From the NCBI GenBank assembly GCA_047975325.1, contig JBKEDF010000052.1:42659-106658 (forward strand): DNA of 64,000 nucleotides, in the 5' to 3' direction. Position 1 is the stretch's first letter. Every line of letters begins with the position of its first letter. Positions 17,159 through 26,762 of the stretch are shown piece by piece. The stretch is from JBKEDF01 sp047975325. Its GTDB lineage: Bacteria; Pseudomonadota; Alphaproteobacteria; Rhodobacterales; Rhodobacteraceae. Position numbers and translations under genes: made by a program. The notes under the pieces were generated by a model, which made no database searches, had not been told where the DNA came from, and saw only the letters and a program-made list of their open reading frames with translations.

Positions 17159-18727
17159 ATGCCGGATCAACAAGGTGCCGAGGTGCTGGATCTTTTCATC
17201 ATCGGCGGCGGTATCAATGGCTGCGGTATCGCACGCGATGCGGCAGGGCGGGGGCTGACTGTTGCGCTGGCCGAAAAGGCCGATCTGGCGCAGGCAACCT
17301 CTTCGGCGTCGACCAAGCTGTTTCACGGCGGGCTGCGCTATCTGGAATATTTCGAATTTCGTCTGGTCCGCGAGGCGCTGAAGGAACGTGAGACACTGCT
17401 TGTCGCCATGCCGCATATTTCCTGGCCGATGCGTTTCGTACTGCCTTTTCACCCGGATATGCGCTTTGACAGCGATACCCCGACCAGCCGCCTGCTGGGG
17501 CGGTTCATGCCTTGGATGAAGGGCCGCCGCCCGGCCTGGCTGATCCGACTGGGGCTTTTTCTTTATGACATTCTGGGGGGGAGGAAATTCCTGCCGGGTA
17601 CCCGTACGCTTGATCTGGCCCGGGATCCGCTTGGCGCGCCATTGAAGTCCGATTTTCAACATGCCTACGAATATTCCGATTGCTGGGTACAGGATTCACG
17701 GCTGGTCGTGCTGAACGCCCGCGATGCGGAGGCACGGGGCGCACGGATCATGGCCCGGACCCGCGCAATCCATGCCAGGCGGGCAGGCGATTTGTGGGAA
17801 ATTGAAACGGAAGGGCCGGACGGCCCCCGGACCCATCACGCAAGGGCGTTAATCAATGCCGCGGGCCCCTGGGTGGGCGATGTGATCCGCGACGTCACCC
17901 GAATCCAGAGCAATGAGGGCGTACGACTGGTGCGCGGCAGTCATATCGTGACACGCAGGCTTTATGATCATGATCGTTGCTATTTCTTTCAGGGAACCGA
18001 TGGCCGGATCATCTTTGCCATCCCCTATGAACAGGATTTCACCCTGATCGGCACCACCGACAAGGATCACGGCGACGCCCCCGAAACCGCGCATTGCACC
18101 GATGAGGAACGCGACTATCTGCTGGCCTTTGCCTCACGTTATTTTGCCGAACCCATTACTGAAAAGGATGTCGTCTGGTCCTATTCCGGGGTGCGGCCGC
18201 TTTACAATGACGGGGCAAAATCGGCCACGGCGGCAACACGGGATTATGTCCTGAGCCTCGATACGGCCGGGGCGCCGCTCCTGAATATCTTTGGCGGCAA
18301 GATCACCACATATCGGCGGCTGGCCGAAAGTGCGATGGCCAGGCTCGCACCGCATTTCCCGGGGTCCGGGCCCGATTGGACGGCGCGGCAGCCCCTGCCC
18401 GGCGGCGATTTCCCTGTCGACGGTGTGGCGCAGCTTATTTCGGATCTGAAGCACGATTATCCCTTTCTGGACGATTCGCACGCCAATCGTCTGATCCGCA
18501 CCTACGGCACCGAAGCCCGGACCATTCTGGGTCAGGCGAAATCGAACACCGATCTGGGGCATGATTTCGGGGCCACACTCAGCGAAGCGGAAGTCCGCTG
18601 GCTCATGGAAAAGGAATATGCCCTGAGCGCCGAAGATATCCTCTGGCGTCGTACCAAGCTGGGCCTGCGGCTTTCCAAGGGGGAGGCAGCCGCACTACAG
18701 GACCATATCGACCGCCTGGCACATTGA
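17159..18727 (+). CDS. glpD: Glycerol-3-phosphate dehydrogenase, aerobic FAD type
   Basis: A 522-residue flavoenzyme that oxidises glycerol-3-phosphate to dihydroxyacetone phosphate and passes electrons to quinone at the inner membrane. The N-terminal FAD loop is FIIGGGINGCGIARDAAGRG. The STKLFHGGLRYLE segment and the GGKITTYRRLAESAM region near 395 are GlpD signatures. A GGGGGAA Shine-Dalgarno precedes the ATG at 17159, so the open extension to 17105 is not used. It is followed by glpK after 64 bases. Confidence 0.95.
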   Translation: MPDQQGAEVLDLFIIGGGINGCGIARDAAGRGLTVALAEKADLAQATSSASTKLFHGGLRYLEYFEFRLVREALKERETLLVAMPHISWPMRFVLPFHPDMRFDSDTPTSRLLGRFMPWMKGRRPAWLIRLGLFLYDILGGRKFLPGTRTLDLARDPLGAPLKSDFQHAYEYSDCWVQDSRLVVLNARDAEARGARIMARTRAIHARRAGDLWEIETEGPDGPRTHHARALINAAGPWVGDVIRDVTRIQSNEGVRLVRGSHIVTRRLYDHDRCYFFQGTDGRIIFAIPYEQDFTLIGTTDKDHGDAPETAHCTDEERDYLLAFASRYFAEPITEKDVVWSYSGVRPLYNDGAKSATAATRDYVLSLDTAGAPLLNIFGGKITTYRRLAESAMARLAPHFPGSGPDWTARQPLPGGDFPVDGVAQLISDLKHDYPFLDDSHANRLIRTYGTEARTILGQAKSNTDLGHDFGATLSEAEVRWLMEKEYALSAEDILWRRTKLGLRLSKGEAAALQDHIDRLAH

Positions 18728-18791
18728 CGGCGGCAGGGTGGCGCGGCAGGGTTAAGGGCGCATCAATACGCCAGAGGAGGAGACAGGCGGC

Positions 18792-20276
18792 ATGGGCCAT
18801 ATACTCGCCATTGATCAGGGTACGACCTCATCCCGCGCCATCCTTTTTGATGCGGACCTGGCAATTTCCACCATCGCACAGGAAGAGTTCACACAATATT
18901 TTCCAGCTTCGGGCTGGGTGGAACATGACCCTGCGGATATCTGGCAGAGCACCATCCAAACCGCCCGCCGCGCAATCCAGGATGCCGGAATCGGGGCAAG
19001 GGACATTACGGCGATCGGGATCACCAATCAGCGCGAGACAACACTGGTCTGGGATCGGATGACGGGCGAACCGATCCACCGGGCCATCGTCTGGCAAGAT
19101 CGCCGCACGGCAGATTTCTGCGCCACGTTGAAATCCGCAGGCCACGAACCGATGATCACCGCGCGCACCGGGCTCCTGCTCGATCCATATTTCTCCGGCA
19201 CCAAACTGCGGTGGATCCTTGATCATGTGCCAGGGGCACGTAAGCGCGCGGAAAAGGGTGATCTGGCCTTTGGCACGGTAGACAGCTTCCTGATCTGGAA
19301 ACTGACGGGCGGGAAACTTCATGCCACCGACGCGACCAATGCCGCGCGGACCATGCTTTACAATATCGCAACCGGGCAATGGGATACGGAAATCTGCGCG
19401 CTTCTGGATATTCCCATGGCACTTTTGCCCGAGGTGAAGGATTGCGCCGATGATTTCGGGATGACAGAGCCGGGGCTGTTCGACGCACCCATCCCGATCA
19501 GGGGCGTCGCGGGGGATCAACAGGCGGCAACGGTGGGCCAGGCCTGTTTCGCGCCGGGCATGATGAAATCCACCTATGGCACGGGCTGTTTCGCCCTCCT
19601 GAATACCGGCGCCAAGATGGTTCCGTCAAACAATCGGCTGCTGACGACGATTGCCTATCGTCTGGACGGCAAGGTCACCTATGCGCTGGAAGGGTCGATC
19701 TTCATTGCCGGGGCGGTCGTTCAGTGGCTGCGCGACGGGCTGAAGATCATCGATTCGGCGGCGGACACGCAGCAGCTTGCGGAAGCGGCCGATCAAACAC
19801 AGGATGTCGTGCTTGTTCCCGCATTTACCGGGCTGGGTGCACCTTATTGGCAACCCGAATGCCGAGGGGCAATCTTTGGCCTTACGCGAAATTCCGGGGC
19901 GGCGGAATTATCGCGTGCGGCACTGGAAAGCGTCGCCTATCAAACGCGCGATCTGCTTGAGGCGATGCGCGCCGACTGGAAGGCGGATGCCCAGGGGGTA
20001 TTGCGCGTGGATGGTGGCATGACGGCATCGGATTGGACGATGCAGTTTCTTGCCGATCTCCTGGGTGCTTCGGTGGATCGCCCTGTCGTCACGGAAACAA
20101 CCGCCCTGGGCGCAGCTTATCTGGCGGGATACAAGGCCGGGATCTATCCCCCCCCGGAAGAGTTTTCCAAGGCCTGGGCGCTGGAGCGCCGTTTCGAACC
20201 TGTCATGCCGGAAACAGAGAGACAGGCAAAATATGCCCGCTGGACAAACGCAGTCCAAGCTACGATATCAGTTTAA
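18792..20276 (+). CDS. glpK: Glycerol kinase
   Basis: A 494-residue FGGY-family kinase that phosphorylates glycerol to glycerol-3-phosphate, the substrate of the upstream GlpD. The N-terminal ATPase loop AIDQGTTSSRAILFD and the TNQRETTLVWD segment are diagnostic. The C-terminal VDGGMTASDWTMQFLADLL motif is the second phosphate-binding region. A strong GGAGGAGA Shine-Dalgarno lies ahead of the ATG. No glycerol facilitator gene is present in the window. Confidence 0.96.
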   Translation: MGHILAIDQGTTSSRAILFDADLAISTIAQEEFTQYFPASGWVEHDPADIWQSTIQTARRAIQDAGIGARDITAIGITNQRETTLVWDRMTGEPIHRAIVWQDRRTADFCATLKSAGHEPMITARTGLLLDPYFSGTKLRWILDHVPGARKRAEKGDLAFGTVDSFLIWKLTGGKLHATDATNAARTMLYNIATGQWDTEICALLDIPMALLPEVKDCADDFGMTEPGLFDAPIPIRGVAGDQQAATVGQACFAPGMMKSTYGTGCFALLNTGAKMVPSNNRLLTTIAYRLDGKVTYALEGSIFIAGAVVQWLRDGLKIIDSAADTQQLAEAADQTQDVVLVPAFTGLGAPYWQPECRGAIFGLTRNSGAAELSRAALESVAYQTRDLLEAMRADWKADAQGVLRVDGGMTASDWTMQFLADLLGASVDRPVVTETTALGAAYLAGYKAGIYPPPEEFSKAWALERRFEPVMPETERQAKYARWTNAVQATISV

Positions 20277-20318
20277 GATATTTAATCATGATATTGATTT
20301 TATTTATATAATATAGAA

Positions 20319-21407
20319 TTATTTGCACGCGGGAAATACGAAACAGCGATCCCGTCGGATCATCAGCCAAAGCACCGTTCCCTGCTGTGGTAGAAAGACC
20401 CCCGGCACTGCGGCGGTAATCCGCGCGCCTTCATAGTCCATCTCGAAATCGACAAGGCTTTCGCGCCCCAGATATCGCGCGCGCGCCACTGTTCCGCGGG
20501 CAGGTGTTCCATCCTGTGGCGTAGGATTGGGACCACGCCCCGAGCGATCGAAATCGATCCGCAAATGCTGCGGCCGGATCACGATATCAACCTCTGCGCC
20601 ATCGGCATGGCCCGGCGTCAGGAAGTCACCAAAAGGCGTTTGCGTCAGCGCCCCGCGCGAAACACCACGGATAATATTGATATCACTGAAAAACGCCGCG
20701 GCCGCACGATCCACCGGGGCGTTATAGATATTGTAGGGCGATCCTCGCTGCACTATGCGCCCGTCACGCATCAGCGCGATCTCATCGCCCATGCGCAGCG
20801 CCTCATCGGGTTCATGCGTCACCAGCAAGACGCCCGTACCTTCCTCCTTGAGGATCTCCAATGTGGTATCGCGAATCCCGTCGCGCAACCGGTTGTCGAG
20901 CCCCGAAAAGGGTTCATCCATCAACATCACCTGCGGTTTGGGGGCCAGGGCCCGGGCCAGGGCCACGCGCTGCTGTTCCCCGCCCGAAAGCTCATGTGGA
21001 AATTTTTCCGCAAAGCCCGGCAGGTCAATCCTTTCCAGAAGCTCCCCGACCCGCGCTGTCCTGAACGTGCTTTCCCCCTTCAGCCCGAAGGCGACATTCC
21101 GGGCAACGTTCAGATGTGGAAAAAGGGCAAAATCCTGAAACATCATGCCAACCCCACGCGCCTCGGGCGGCAGGAAGGTTCGTTCATCACTGACCACCGC
21201 GCCATTGATCCGTACGGAGCCCCCATCGGGGCGTTCCACCCCCGCGATCATCCGCAGCGTGGTGGATTTTCCGCATCCCGATGGCCCCAGAAGGCAGGTT
21301 ACCTGCCCGGGTGCAACTGTCAGGGCAAGATCCACCACGACGTCACGGTCGCCAAACCGACGGTGCAACGCCTCTACTTCCAGCCTCGGGGGGGGATGGT
21401 CCTGCAT
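20319..21407 (-). CDS. ABC transporter ATP-binding protein, FbpC/PotA-like
   Basis: About 362 residues. Walker A is GPSGCGKST, the signature is LSGGEQQRVALARAL, Walker B is VMLMDEP with the following SGLDNRLRD D-loop, and the switch His is in LLVTHEP. A C-terminal TOBE-type extension with IRPQHLRIDFDRSG places it among importers for ferric iron, polyamines or similar solutes. There is no permease or binding-protein gene next to it, so its transporter partners must be elsewhere. The ATG at 21407 has an AGGAAAAGG ribosome site; an upstream ATG at 21434 is a possible alternative. Confidence 0.85.
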   Translation of the reverse strand: MQDHPPPRLEVEALHRRFGDRDVVVDLALTVAPGQVTCLLGPSGCGKSTTLRMIAGVERPDGGSVRINGAVVSDERTFLPPEARGVGMMFQDFALFPHLNVARNVAFGLKGESTFRTARVGELLERIDLPGFAEKFPHELSGGEQQRVALARALAPKPQVMLMDEPFSGLDNRLRDGIRDTTLEILKEEGTGVLLVTHEPDEALRMGDEIALMRDGRIVQRGSPYNIYNAPVDRAAAAFFSDINIIRGVSRGALTQTPFGDFLTPGHADGAEVDIVIRPQHLRIDFDRSGRGPNPTPQDGTPARGTVARARYLGRESLVDFEMDYEGARITAAVPGVFLPQQGTVLWLMIRRDRCFVFPACK

Positions 21408-21518
21408 GGCAGGGCCTTTTCCTATGGTTTCCATCAGAATTGCGTTATCAGGCTGGTCCCGACTGGGCAAGCCAGTTGACCCGCCACAAAATCAGAAGCC
21501 AGTATCTATTTCACCCCA

Positions 21519-22298
21519 TCAAAGCGTGGAATTGATCGCGCCACCGTCAAGCAGGATATTCTGTGCCACGATAAAACCCGCATGCTGTGAACAAAGGAAG
21601 GCGCAAGCCGCGCCAAAATCCTGCGCCGTGCCATAGCGGCGGGCCGGGATCGTGGCCTCACGCCGGCGGCGTGCTTCATCAAGATCGATCCCCTGCACCT
21701 TGGCCACACCGCCATCAAGGCTTACCGCGCGGTCGGTTGCATGGATCCCGGGCAGCAGGTTGTTGATGGTCACACCATGCGGGGCAACCTGCCGCGCCGT
21801 GCCTGCCACAAAACCCGTCAGCCCCGTGCGGGCGGAATTGGACAGCCCCAGTTCGGCAATCGGCGCCTTGACCGAACCGGAGGTGATATTGACTACCCGG
21901 CCCCAGCCCCGGTCAATCATTCCGGGCAACATGGCCTGCATCAGCGCGATCGGCGTCAGCATATTGCCATCCAGCGCCTTGATGAAATCCTCGCGCGCCC
22001 AATCGGACCATTTTCCCGGTGGCGGCCCGCCGGCATTGGTCACCAGAATATCGACATCCCCCGCCGCCTTCAGCACCTCCGCGCGACCTTCGGTCGAGGT
22101 GATATCGGCGGCAACCGCCGTGACCCCGACCCCGTATCTTTCACGAAGCGCCGCCGCCGTTGCCTCAAGCGCCGCTGCTCCTCTGGCATTGAGCACAAGA
22201 TCCACGCCTGCCTCCGCCAGCGCTTCGGCACAGCCACGCCCCAATCCCTTGGACGAGGCACAGACCAGCGCCCGCTTGCCCTTGATACCAAGATCCAT
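21519..22298 (-). CDS. SDR-family protein with altered active site (BKR-like)
   Basis: A 259-residue short-chain dehydrogenase/reductase-fold protein. The nucleotide loop reads ASSKGLGRG instead of TGxxxGxG. NITSGS carries the expected serine (Ser140), but the YxxxK catalytic pair is replaced by Ser153-x3-Arg157 (LSNSARTGL). This matches the known SDR subgroup that resembles beta-ketoacyl-ACP reductase without the perfect catalytic tetrad. NNLLPGIHATDRA is otherwise normal. Whether it is an active oxidoreductase is therefore open. It is a separate unit between the ABC ATPase and ubiB. Confidence 0.8.
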   Translation of the reverse strand: MDLGIKGKRALVCASSKGLGRGCAEALAEAGVDLVLNARGAAALEATAAALRERYGVGVTAVAADITSTEGRAEVLKAAGDVDILVTNAGGPPPGKWSDWAREDFIKALDGNMLTPIALMQAMLPGMIDRGWGRVVNITSGSVKAPIAELGLSNSARTGLTGFVAGTARQVAPHGVTINNLLPGIHATDRAVSLDGGVAKVQGIDLDEARRRREATIPARRYGTAQDFGAACAFLCSQHAGFIVAQNILLDGGAINSTL

Positions 22299-22409
22299 GT
22301 CGTCCTCCTGTCAAATCGTCGTATCAGAGCTATCAGGGCGGAACCGGAGAGAAAAGAACCCGATGCACAAGAAATGCCTTGCCGCATGGCATGTGGGCAT
22401 CACGCGGCT

Positions 22410-23939
22410 TCAGAAATGTTCCGCAATCCAATAGGCTGCCAGCCCCAGAACAATACCAAGGCCAGTCCAGAAAATCGGATGGCCGCGACGTGCAGGGGGG
22501 CGGGGGGATGGCCCTTCGGCCTGACGGATAAGCTGTCCTTCCACCAGTTGCGGCAGTTTCGGGCCGAACCTCGCCAGTACAAGCGCCGTTTTCTTCAAAT
22601 CGCGCACAAGGGCACGCGGGCCGACATTCGTGCGGATATAATCCTCAACCGTGGGGCGCGCGACCTGCCAGATGTTGATATTGGGATCCAGCCCGCGGGC
22701 TACCCCTTCAACCACCACCATGGTGCGTTGCAAGAGGATCAGTTCCGTCCGTGTTTGCATCCCGAAACGTTCCGTGACCTCAAACAGGTATGACAGAAGC
22801 CGTGCCATTGAAATCCGGCTTGCATCCATCCCGAAGATCGGTTCCCCCACAACCCGCAGTGCGCGGGCGAATTCATCGATATCCTGATCCGCCGGAACAT
22901 AGCCCGCCTCGAAATGAACCTCCGCCACACGCCGGTAATCGCGACGGATAAATCCAAAGAGGATTTCGGCATAGACGCGCCGGGTATATTCATCGAGCCG
23001 CCCCATGATGCCAAAATCGAGCGCCACGATGGCCCCGTCCGGTGATATCTTCAGATTGCCCTGATGCATATCGGCATGAAAATAGCCATCGCGCAGCGCA
23101 TGGCGCAGAAACATTGACAAGACACGCGCCGCCAGCACCTTGCGGTCGTGCCCTGCGGCATCCAGCGCCTCATTGTCGGCCATGGGGATGCCCTCGGCCC
23201 AGCCCAGCGTCATCACCTGCCGCGCCGACAGGTCCCAGATTGGCGTGGGCGCCATGAAACCTTCATCATCGGCGGTATTCGCCGCAAATTCCCCCGCCGC
23301 AGCCGATTCGAGCCGCAGGTCAAGCTCCCCCAGAACCACGCCTTCGAAATGCGCGATCACATCCATCGGGCGCAGCCGGCGCGAAAAAGGGGCAACGGTT
23401 TCAATTACCCGGGCTGCGAAATAGAATGCATCGATATCCTTGCGGAAGGCACGTTCGATCCCCGGGCGCAGCACCTTCACCGCGACCTCCGCGCCATCCT
23501 CACGCAACCGCGCATGGTGGACCTGCGCGATGGAGGCAGCGGCCACCGGTTCGGAAAATTCCGAAAAAACCTCATCCACCTTCAGGCCAAGTTCGTTTTC
23601 AAAGGTCCACTTGGCAATATCGGTCGAAAAGGGGGGCAGCTTGTCCTGCAGATATTTCATCTGCTGCGCAAGTTCTTCCCCCACAATATCGGGGCGCGTC
23701 GCCAGGTTCTGGCCGAATTTGATATAGGCGGGACCAAGCGCCGTCAGCGCCCTGGTAACAGGAGGAAGCGCAGGGTCGCCTTTCAACCCCAACCATTTGA
23801 ACGGCCAGCCGACAATACGCGCCATGACCCGCAGCCGTGGCGGGGCCTCGAAAGCCTCCAGTACCACTCCGATGGCTCCGGTCCGTTCCAGCGTCGCAAG
23901 CGTGCGGACAAGACGAAAGAAATTATGCGGCCCCCGCAT
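22410..23939 (-). CDS. ubiB: UbiB / ABC1-family atypical kinase for ubiquinone biosynthesis
   Basis: A 509-residue ADCK/UbiB protein. The KxGQ motif is seen at residues 74-77 (YIKFGQNLATRPDIV), followed by the alanine-rich loop VAAASIAQVHHARL, which replaces the kinase P-loop in this family. The catalytic HADMHQGN loop and the DFG-like LDFGIMGRL are present. A C-terminal membrane helix (FWTGLGIVLGLAAYWIAE) anchors it. UbiB supports ubiquinone synthesis, probably by extracting or handling lipid intermediates. It follows ubiE by 51 bases, as in many proteobacteria. Confidence 0.94.
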   Translation of the reverse strand: MRGPHNFFRLVRTLATLERTGAIGVVLEAFEAPPRLRVMARIVGWPFKWLGLKGDPALPPVTRALTALGPAYIKFGQNLATRPDIVGEELAQQMKYLQDKLPPFSTDIAKWTFENELGLKVDEVFSEFSEPVAAASIAQVHHARLREDGAEVAVKVLRPGIERAFRKDIDAFYFAARVIETVAPFSRRLRPMDVIAHFEGVVLGELDLRLESAAAGEFAANTADDEGFMAPTPIWDLSARQVMTLGWAEGIPMADNEALDAAGHDRKVLAARVLSMFLRHALRDGYFHADMHQGNLKISPDGAIVALDFGIMGRLDEYTRRVYAEILFGFIRRDYRRVAEVHFEAGYVPADQDIDEFARALRVVGEPIFGMDASRISMARLLSYLFEVTERFGMQTRTELILLQRTMVVVEGVARGLDPNINIWQVARPTVEDYIRTNVGPRALVRDLKKTALVLARFGPKLPQLVEGQLIRQAEGPSPRPPARRGHPIFWTGLGIVLGLAAYWIAEHF

Positions 23940-23990
23940 CAGCGCCCCCGCCCGATCTGCAAGGATCCGATTGCCCCTCGTATCGCCATG

Positions 23991-24752
23991 TCAGAGCTTC
24001 CAGCCCGAATGAAGCGCCGCCACACCCATTGTCATGTTGCGATAATTCACCTGCCCAAACCCGGCCTCACGGATCATGCGCGCAAAACTTTCCTGATCGG
24101 GAAACTTGCGGATACTTTCCACAAGATATTGATAACTTTCGCGATCCCCCGCCACGATCTGCCCCATGACTGGTATCACATTGAAGGAGTAAAGATCATA
24201 GGCCTTCTGCATCATCGGATTGGGGAGCTGGCTGAATTCCAGCACCATCAGCCGTCCGCCCGGGCGCAGCACGCGATAGGCCTCGGCCAGCACGTCGGTA
24301 ATGCGCGTTACATTCCGGATCCCGAAGGAAATCGTATAAACATCGAAACTGCCATCGGCAAAGGGAAGGGCCATCGCATCCCCCACCACCCAGTCAAGCC
24401 GTTCGGCCATCCGGTCGGCTTCGGCGCGCAGCCGGCCCTCAACCAGCATGGATTCGGTCATGTCGCAGACGGTTGCAGTGGCTTCGGGCGCGCGGTTCAG
24501 GAACCGAAAGGCGATATCCCCCGTTCCTCCGGCAACATCCAGCAGGCGCTGCCCCGGACGCGGGACAAGCCAATCCATCATCGCATCTTTCCAAAGCCGG
24601 TGAACCCCGCCCGACATCAGGTCATTCATGATATCATATTTGTTGGCCACCCGCGTGAAGACACCATGAACCATTCCGGCCTTTGCGGATTCGTCCACCG
24701 TCCGGAATCCGAAATGCGTGGTTCTGTCCTCACCCTGGTCCATGGGTTCCAT
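23991..24752 (-). CDS. ubiE: Ubiquinone/menaquinone biosynthesis C-methyltransferase
   Basis: A class I SAM methyltransferase of about 254 residues acting in ubiquinone synthesis. The THFGFRTV opening, VHGVFTRVANKYDIMNDLMS and the SAM-binding LLDVAGGTGDIAFRF are the UbiE signatures, and LEFSQ-P with YDLYSFNVIPVMG near the end completes the family pattern. The frame runs on to 25160 inside mutM, but that extension is spurious. ATGs at 24770, 24752 and 24743 are all possible, none with a strong ribosome site; 24752 is a compromise. It lies upstream of ubiB and divergent from mutM. Confidence 0.93.
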   Translation of the reverse strand: MEPMDQGEDRTTHFGFRTVDESAKAGMVHGVFTRVANKYDIMNDLMSGGVHRLWKDAMMDWLVPRPGQRLLDVAGGTGDIAFRFLNRAPEATATVCDMTESMLVEGRLRAEADRMAERLDWVVGDAMALPFADGSFDVYTISFGIRNVTRITDVLAEAYRVLRPGGRLMVLEFSQLPNPMMQKAYDLYSFNVIPVMGQIVAGDRESYQYLVESIRKFPDQESFARMIREAGFGQVNYRNMTMGVAALHSGWKL

Positions 24753-24906
24753 CCATCCGGTTGCCGTCATCCCCGGGATATACCCAACGCGCACAAAGGA
24801 AAATACCCGATACCCGCCCTGCGGCAAGGCGTCCGCCGCCTCATGAGGCTTGCCCAGGGCGACAGGATGCATAGGTTCGGAAGAATTGACCAAAATCGGA
24901 ACACCC

Positions 24907-25758
24907 ATGCCTGAACTTCCCGAAGTCGAAACCGTTCGCCGTGGGCTCCTGCCTGTCATGGAGGGAAAGAAGATCGTCAGGGCGGCGGTAAACCGCCCCG
25001 ATCTGCGCTGGCCCTTCCCCCCGCGCATGGCCGAACGGCTGACGAATGCGAGGGTTATCGCCCTGCGCCGACGGTCAAAATACATCCTCGCCGATCTTTC
25101 AACCGCAGAGACCCTGCTGATCCATCTGGGCATGTCGGGCCGGATGCTGATTTCCGGCACACAATTGGGGCAGTTTCACCACCAGCATCCCGCACCGGCC
25201 AAACACGACCATGTCGTGCTGGATATCGAGGATGGCGCGCGGGTGACCTTCAACGATACCCGCCGTTTCGGTGCGATGGATCTGATCACAAGCGGGGAAA
25301 TCGAGGCGCATCCCCTGCTGGCTTCGCTGGGACCGGAACCCCTCGGGAACAGTTTTGACGCGCCTTACCTTGCGGCGCAGCTAGCGAAACGGAAAACGCC
25401 CATCAAATCCGCCCTTCTGGATCAGCACATCGTGGCAGGGTTGGGAAATATCTATGTCTGCGAGGTGCTGTTTCGTGCCGGAATCCACCCTGCACGGAAA
25501 GCGGATCGAATCGCAAAGGCACGAGCGGAAGGGCTTGTCCCGATCATCCGCGACGTGCTGACGGAAGCGATTGACGCTGGCGGATCAAGCCTGCGGGACT
25601 ATCGACAGACCGATGGCGAACTGGGCTATTTTCAACATAGTTTCCGCGTTTACGGGCGGGAAGGTGAAGCCTGCATAACCCCCGGCTGCAAGGGCCGGAT
25701 CACACGGATTGTCCAGTCGGGGCGTTCATCCTTCTTTTGCCCCCGATGCCAGAGATGA
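24907..25758 (+). CDS. mutM: Formamidopyrimidine-DNA glycosylase
   Basis: A 283-residue DNA repair glycosylase/lyase that removes 8-oxoguanine and formamidopyrimidines. After Met removal the N-terminus is PELPEVETVRRGL, giving the catalytic Pro1 and Glu2, which fixes the start at 24907. The C-terminal zinc finger is seen as CITPGCKGRI then FFCPRCQR (CxxxxC...CxxC). QHIVAGLGNIYVCEVLF is the helix-two-turn-helix DNA-binding region. Length is normal. Confidence 0.96.
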   Translation: MPELPEVETVRRGLLPVMEGKKIVRAAVNRPDLRWPFPPRMAERLTNARVIALRRRSKYILADLSTAETLLIHLGMSGRMLISGTQLGQFHHQHPAPAKHDHVVLDIEDGARVTFNDTRRFGAMDLITSGEIEAHPLLASLGPEPLGNSFDAPYLAAQLAKRKTPIKSALLDQHIVAGLGNIYVCEVLFRAGIHPARKADRIAKARAEGLVPIIRDVLTEAIDAGGSSLRDYRQTDGELGYFQHSFRVYGREGEACITPGCKGRITRIVQSGRSSFFCPRCQR

Positions 25759-25821
25759 CTTGATCCCTTGGCCCGGGCTGTTACAGAGTCGCCTTCCCAG
25801 CCGCTGCCAAGGGAACCACAA

Positions 25822-26598
25822 ATGGCCTATGAAACGCTGATCGTCGAGATTGAAAACGGTGTCGCCCTGATCCGACTCAACCGACCGGACGCATTGAATG
25901 CACTGAACTCCATGTTGATGACGGAGCTTGCCTCGGTGCTCTCCGCGGCGGATGACAATGACAAGGTGCGCTGCTGCATCATCACCGGTTCGGACAAGGC
26001 CTTTGCCGCAGGCGCCGACATAAAGGAAATGTCGGAACAGAGTTTTGTGGATGCCTATGGCAGTGATCTTTTCGGGCCGGGCGCGGATGCGATTCTACGT
26101 ATCCGCAAGCCGATCATCGCAGCGGTGGCCGGGTATGCGCTTGGCGGAGGCTGTGAACTGGCCATGGCCTGCGATTTCATCATCGCCGCCGATACCGCAA
26201 AATTCGGCCAGCCGGAAATCAATCTCGGGGTGATTCCGGGCATGGGCGGTACCCAGCGGCTGGCGCGTTATGTTGGAAAATCCAAGGCAATGGAAATGCA
26301 ACTGACCGGGCGCAACATGGATGCCGCCGAGGCAGAACGCTGCGGTCTGGTCAGCCGCGTGGTTCCGGCCAAGAACCTGCTGGAAGAAGCCCGCAAGGCC
26401 GCTTTGAAAATCTGTGAAAAATCGGCCGTAACCGTGATGGCGGTAAAGGAATCGGTCAATCGCAGCTATGAAAGCACGCTGCGCGAGGGGCTGCTGTTCG
26501 AACGCCGGATGTTTCATGCGATGTTTGCCACCGAAGATCAGAAGGAAGGCATGGCCGCCTTTCTGGAAAAGCGTACCCCGCAGTTTCGCGACCGCTGA
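25822..26598 (+). CDS. Enoyl-CoA hydratase (crotonase family)
   Basis: A 258-residue crotonase-fold protein, adding water to trans-2-enoyl-CoA in fatty-acid or amino-acid breakdown. The oxyanion-hole segment AGADIKEMSE and the two catalytic glutamates (ALGGGCELAMACD and GQPEINLGVIPGMGGTQRL) are intact, as in true hydratases. The ATG at 25822 gives the usual MAYETLIVE start; an 18-residue upstream extension is not family-like. It follows mutM by 63 bases on the same strand. Confidence 0.9.
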   Translation: MAYETLIVEIENGVALIRLNRPDALNALNSMLMTELASVLSAADDNDKVRCCIITGSDKAFAAGADIKEMSEQSFVDAYGSDLFGPGADAILRIRKPIIAAVAGYALGGGCELAMACDFIIAADTAKFGQPEINLGVIPGMGGTQRLARYVGKSKAMEMQLTGRNMDAAEAERCGLVSRVVPAKNLLEEARKAALKICEKSAVTVMAVKESVNRSYESTLREGLLFERRMFHAMFATEDQKEGMAAFLEKRTPQFRDR

Positions 26599-26762
26599 CG
26601 CTTTCGCCCTTTCCTTTCATGGCGCTTTGGCCTATACGCCGCGCCAGACATGCGCGTGAGGCCCGCTCTGGCCGGATTCGCCCGGTAGAAAACCCGGGGT
26701 CGGGACTTTCCGCGTTTAACATTATTATTGAAACCTGGACCCGACTGGAAAGAAGATACGCC

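Noticed and set aside
23991..25160. UbiE extended to 389 residues by an upstream start inside mutM
   Set aside because: The extension is antisense to mutM codons, is Arg/Ser-rich and not family-like; UbiE has about 250 residues.
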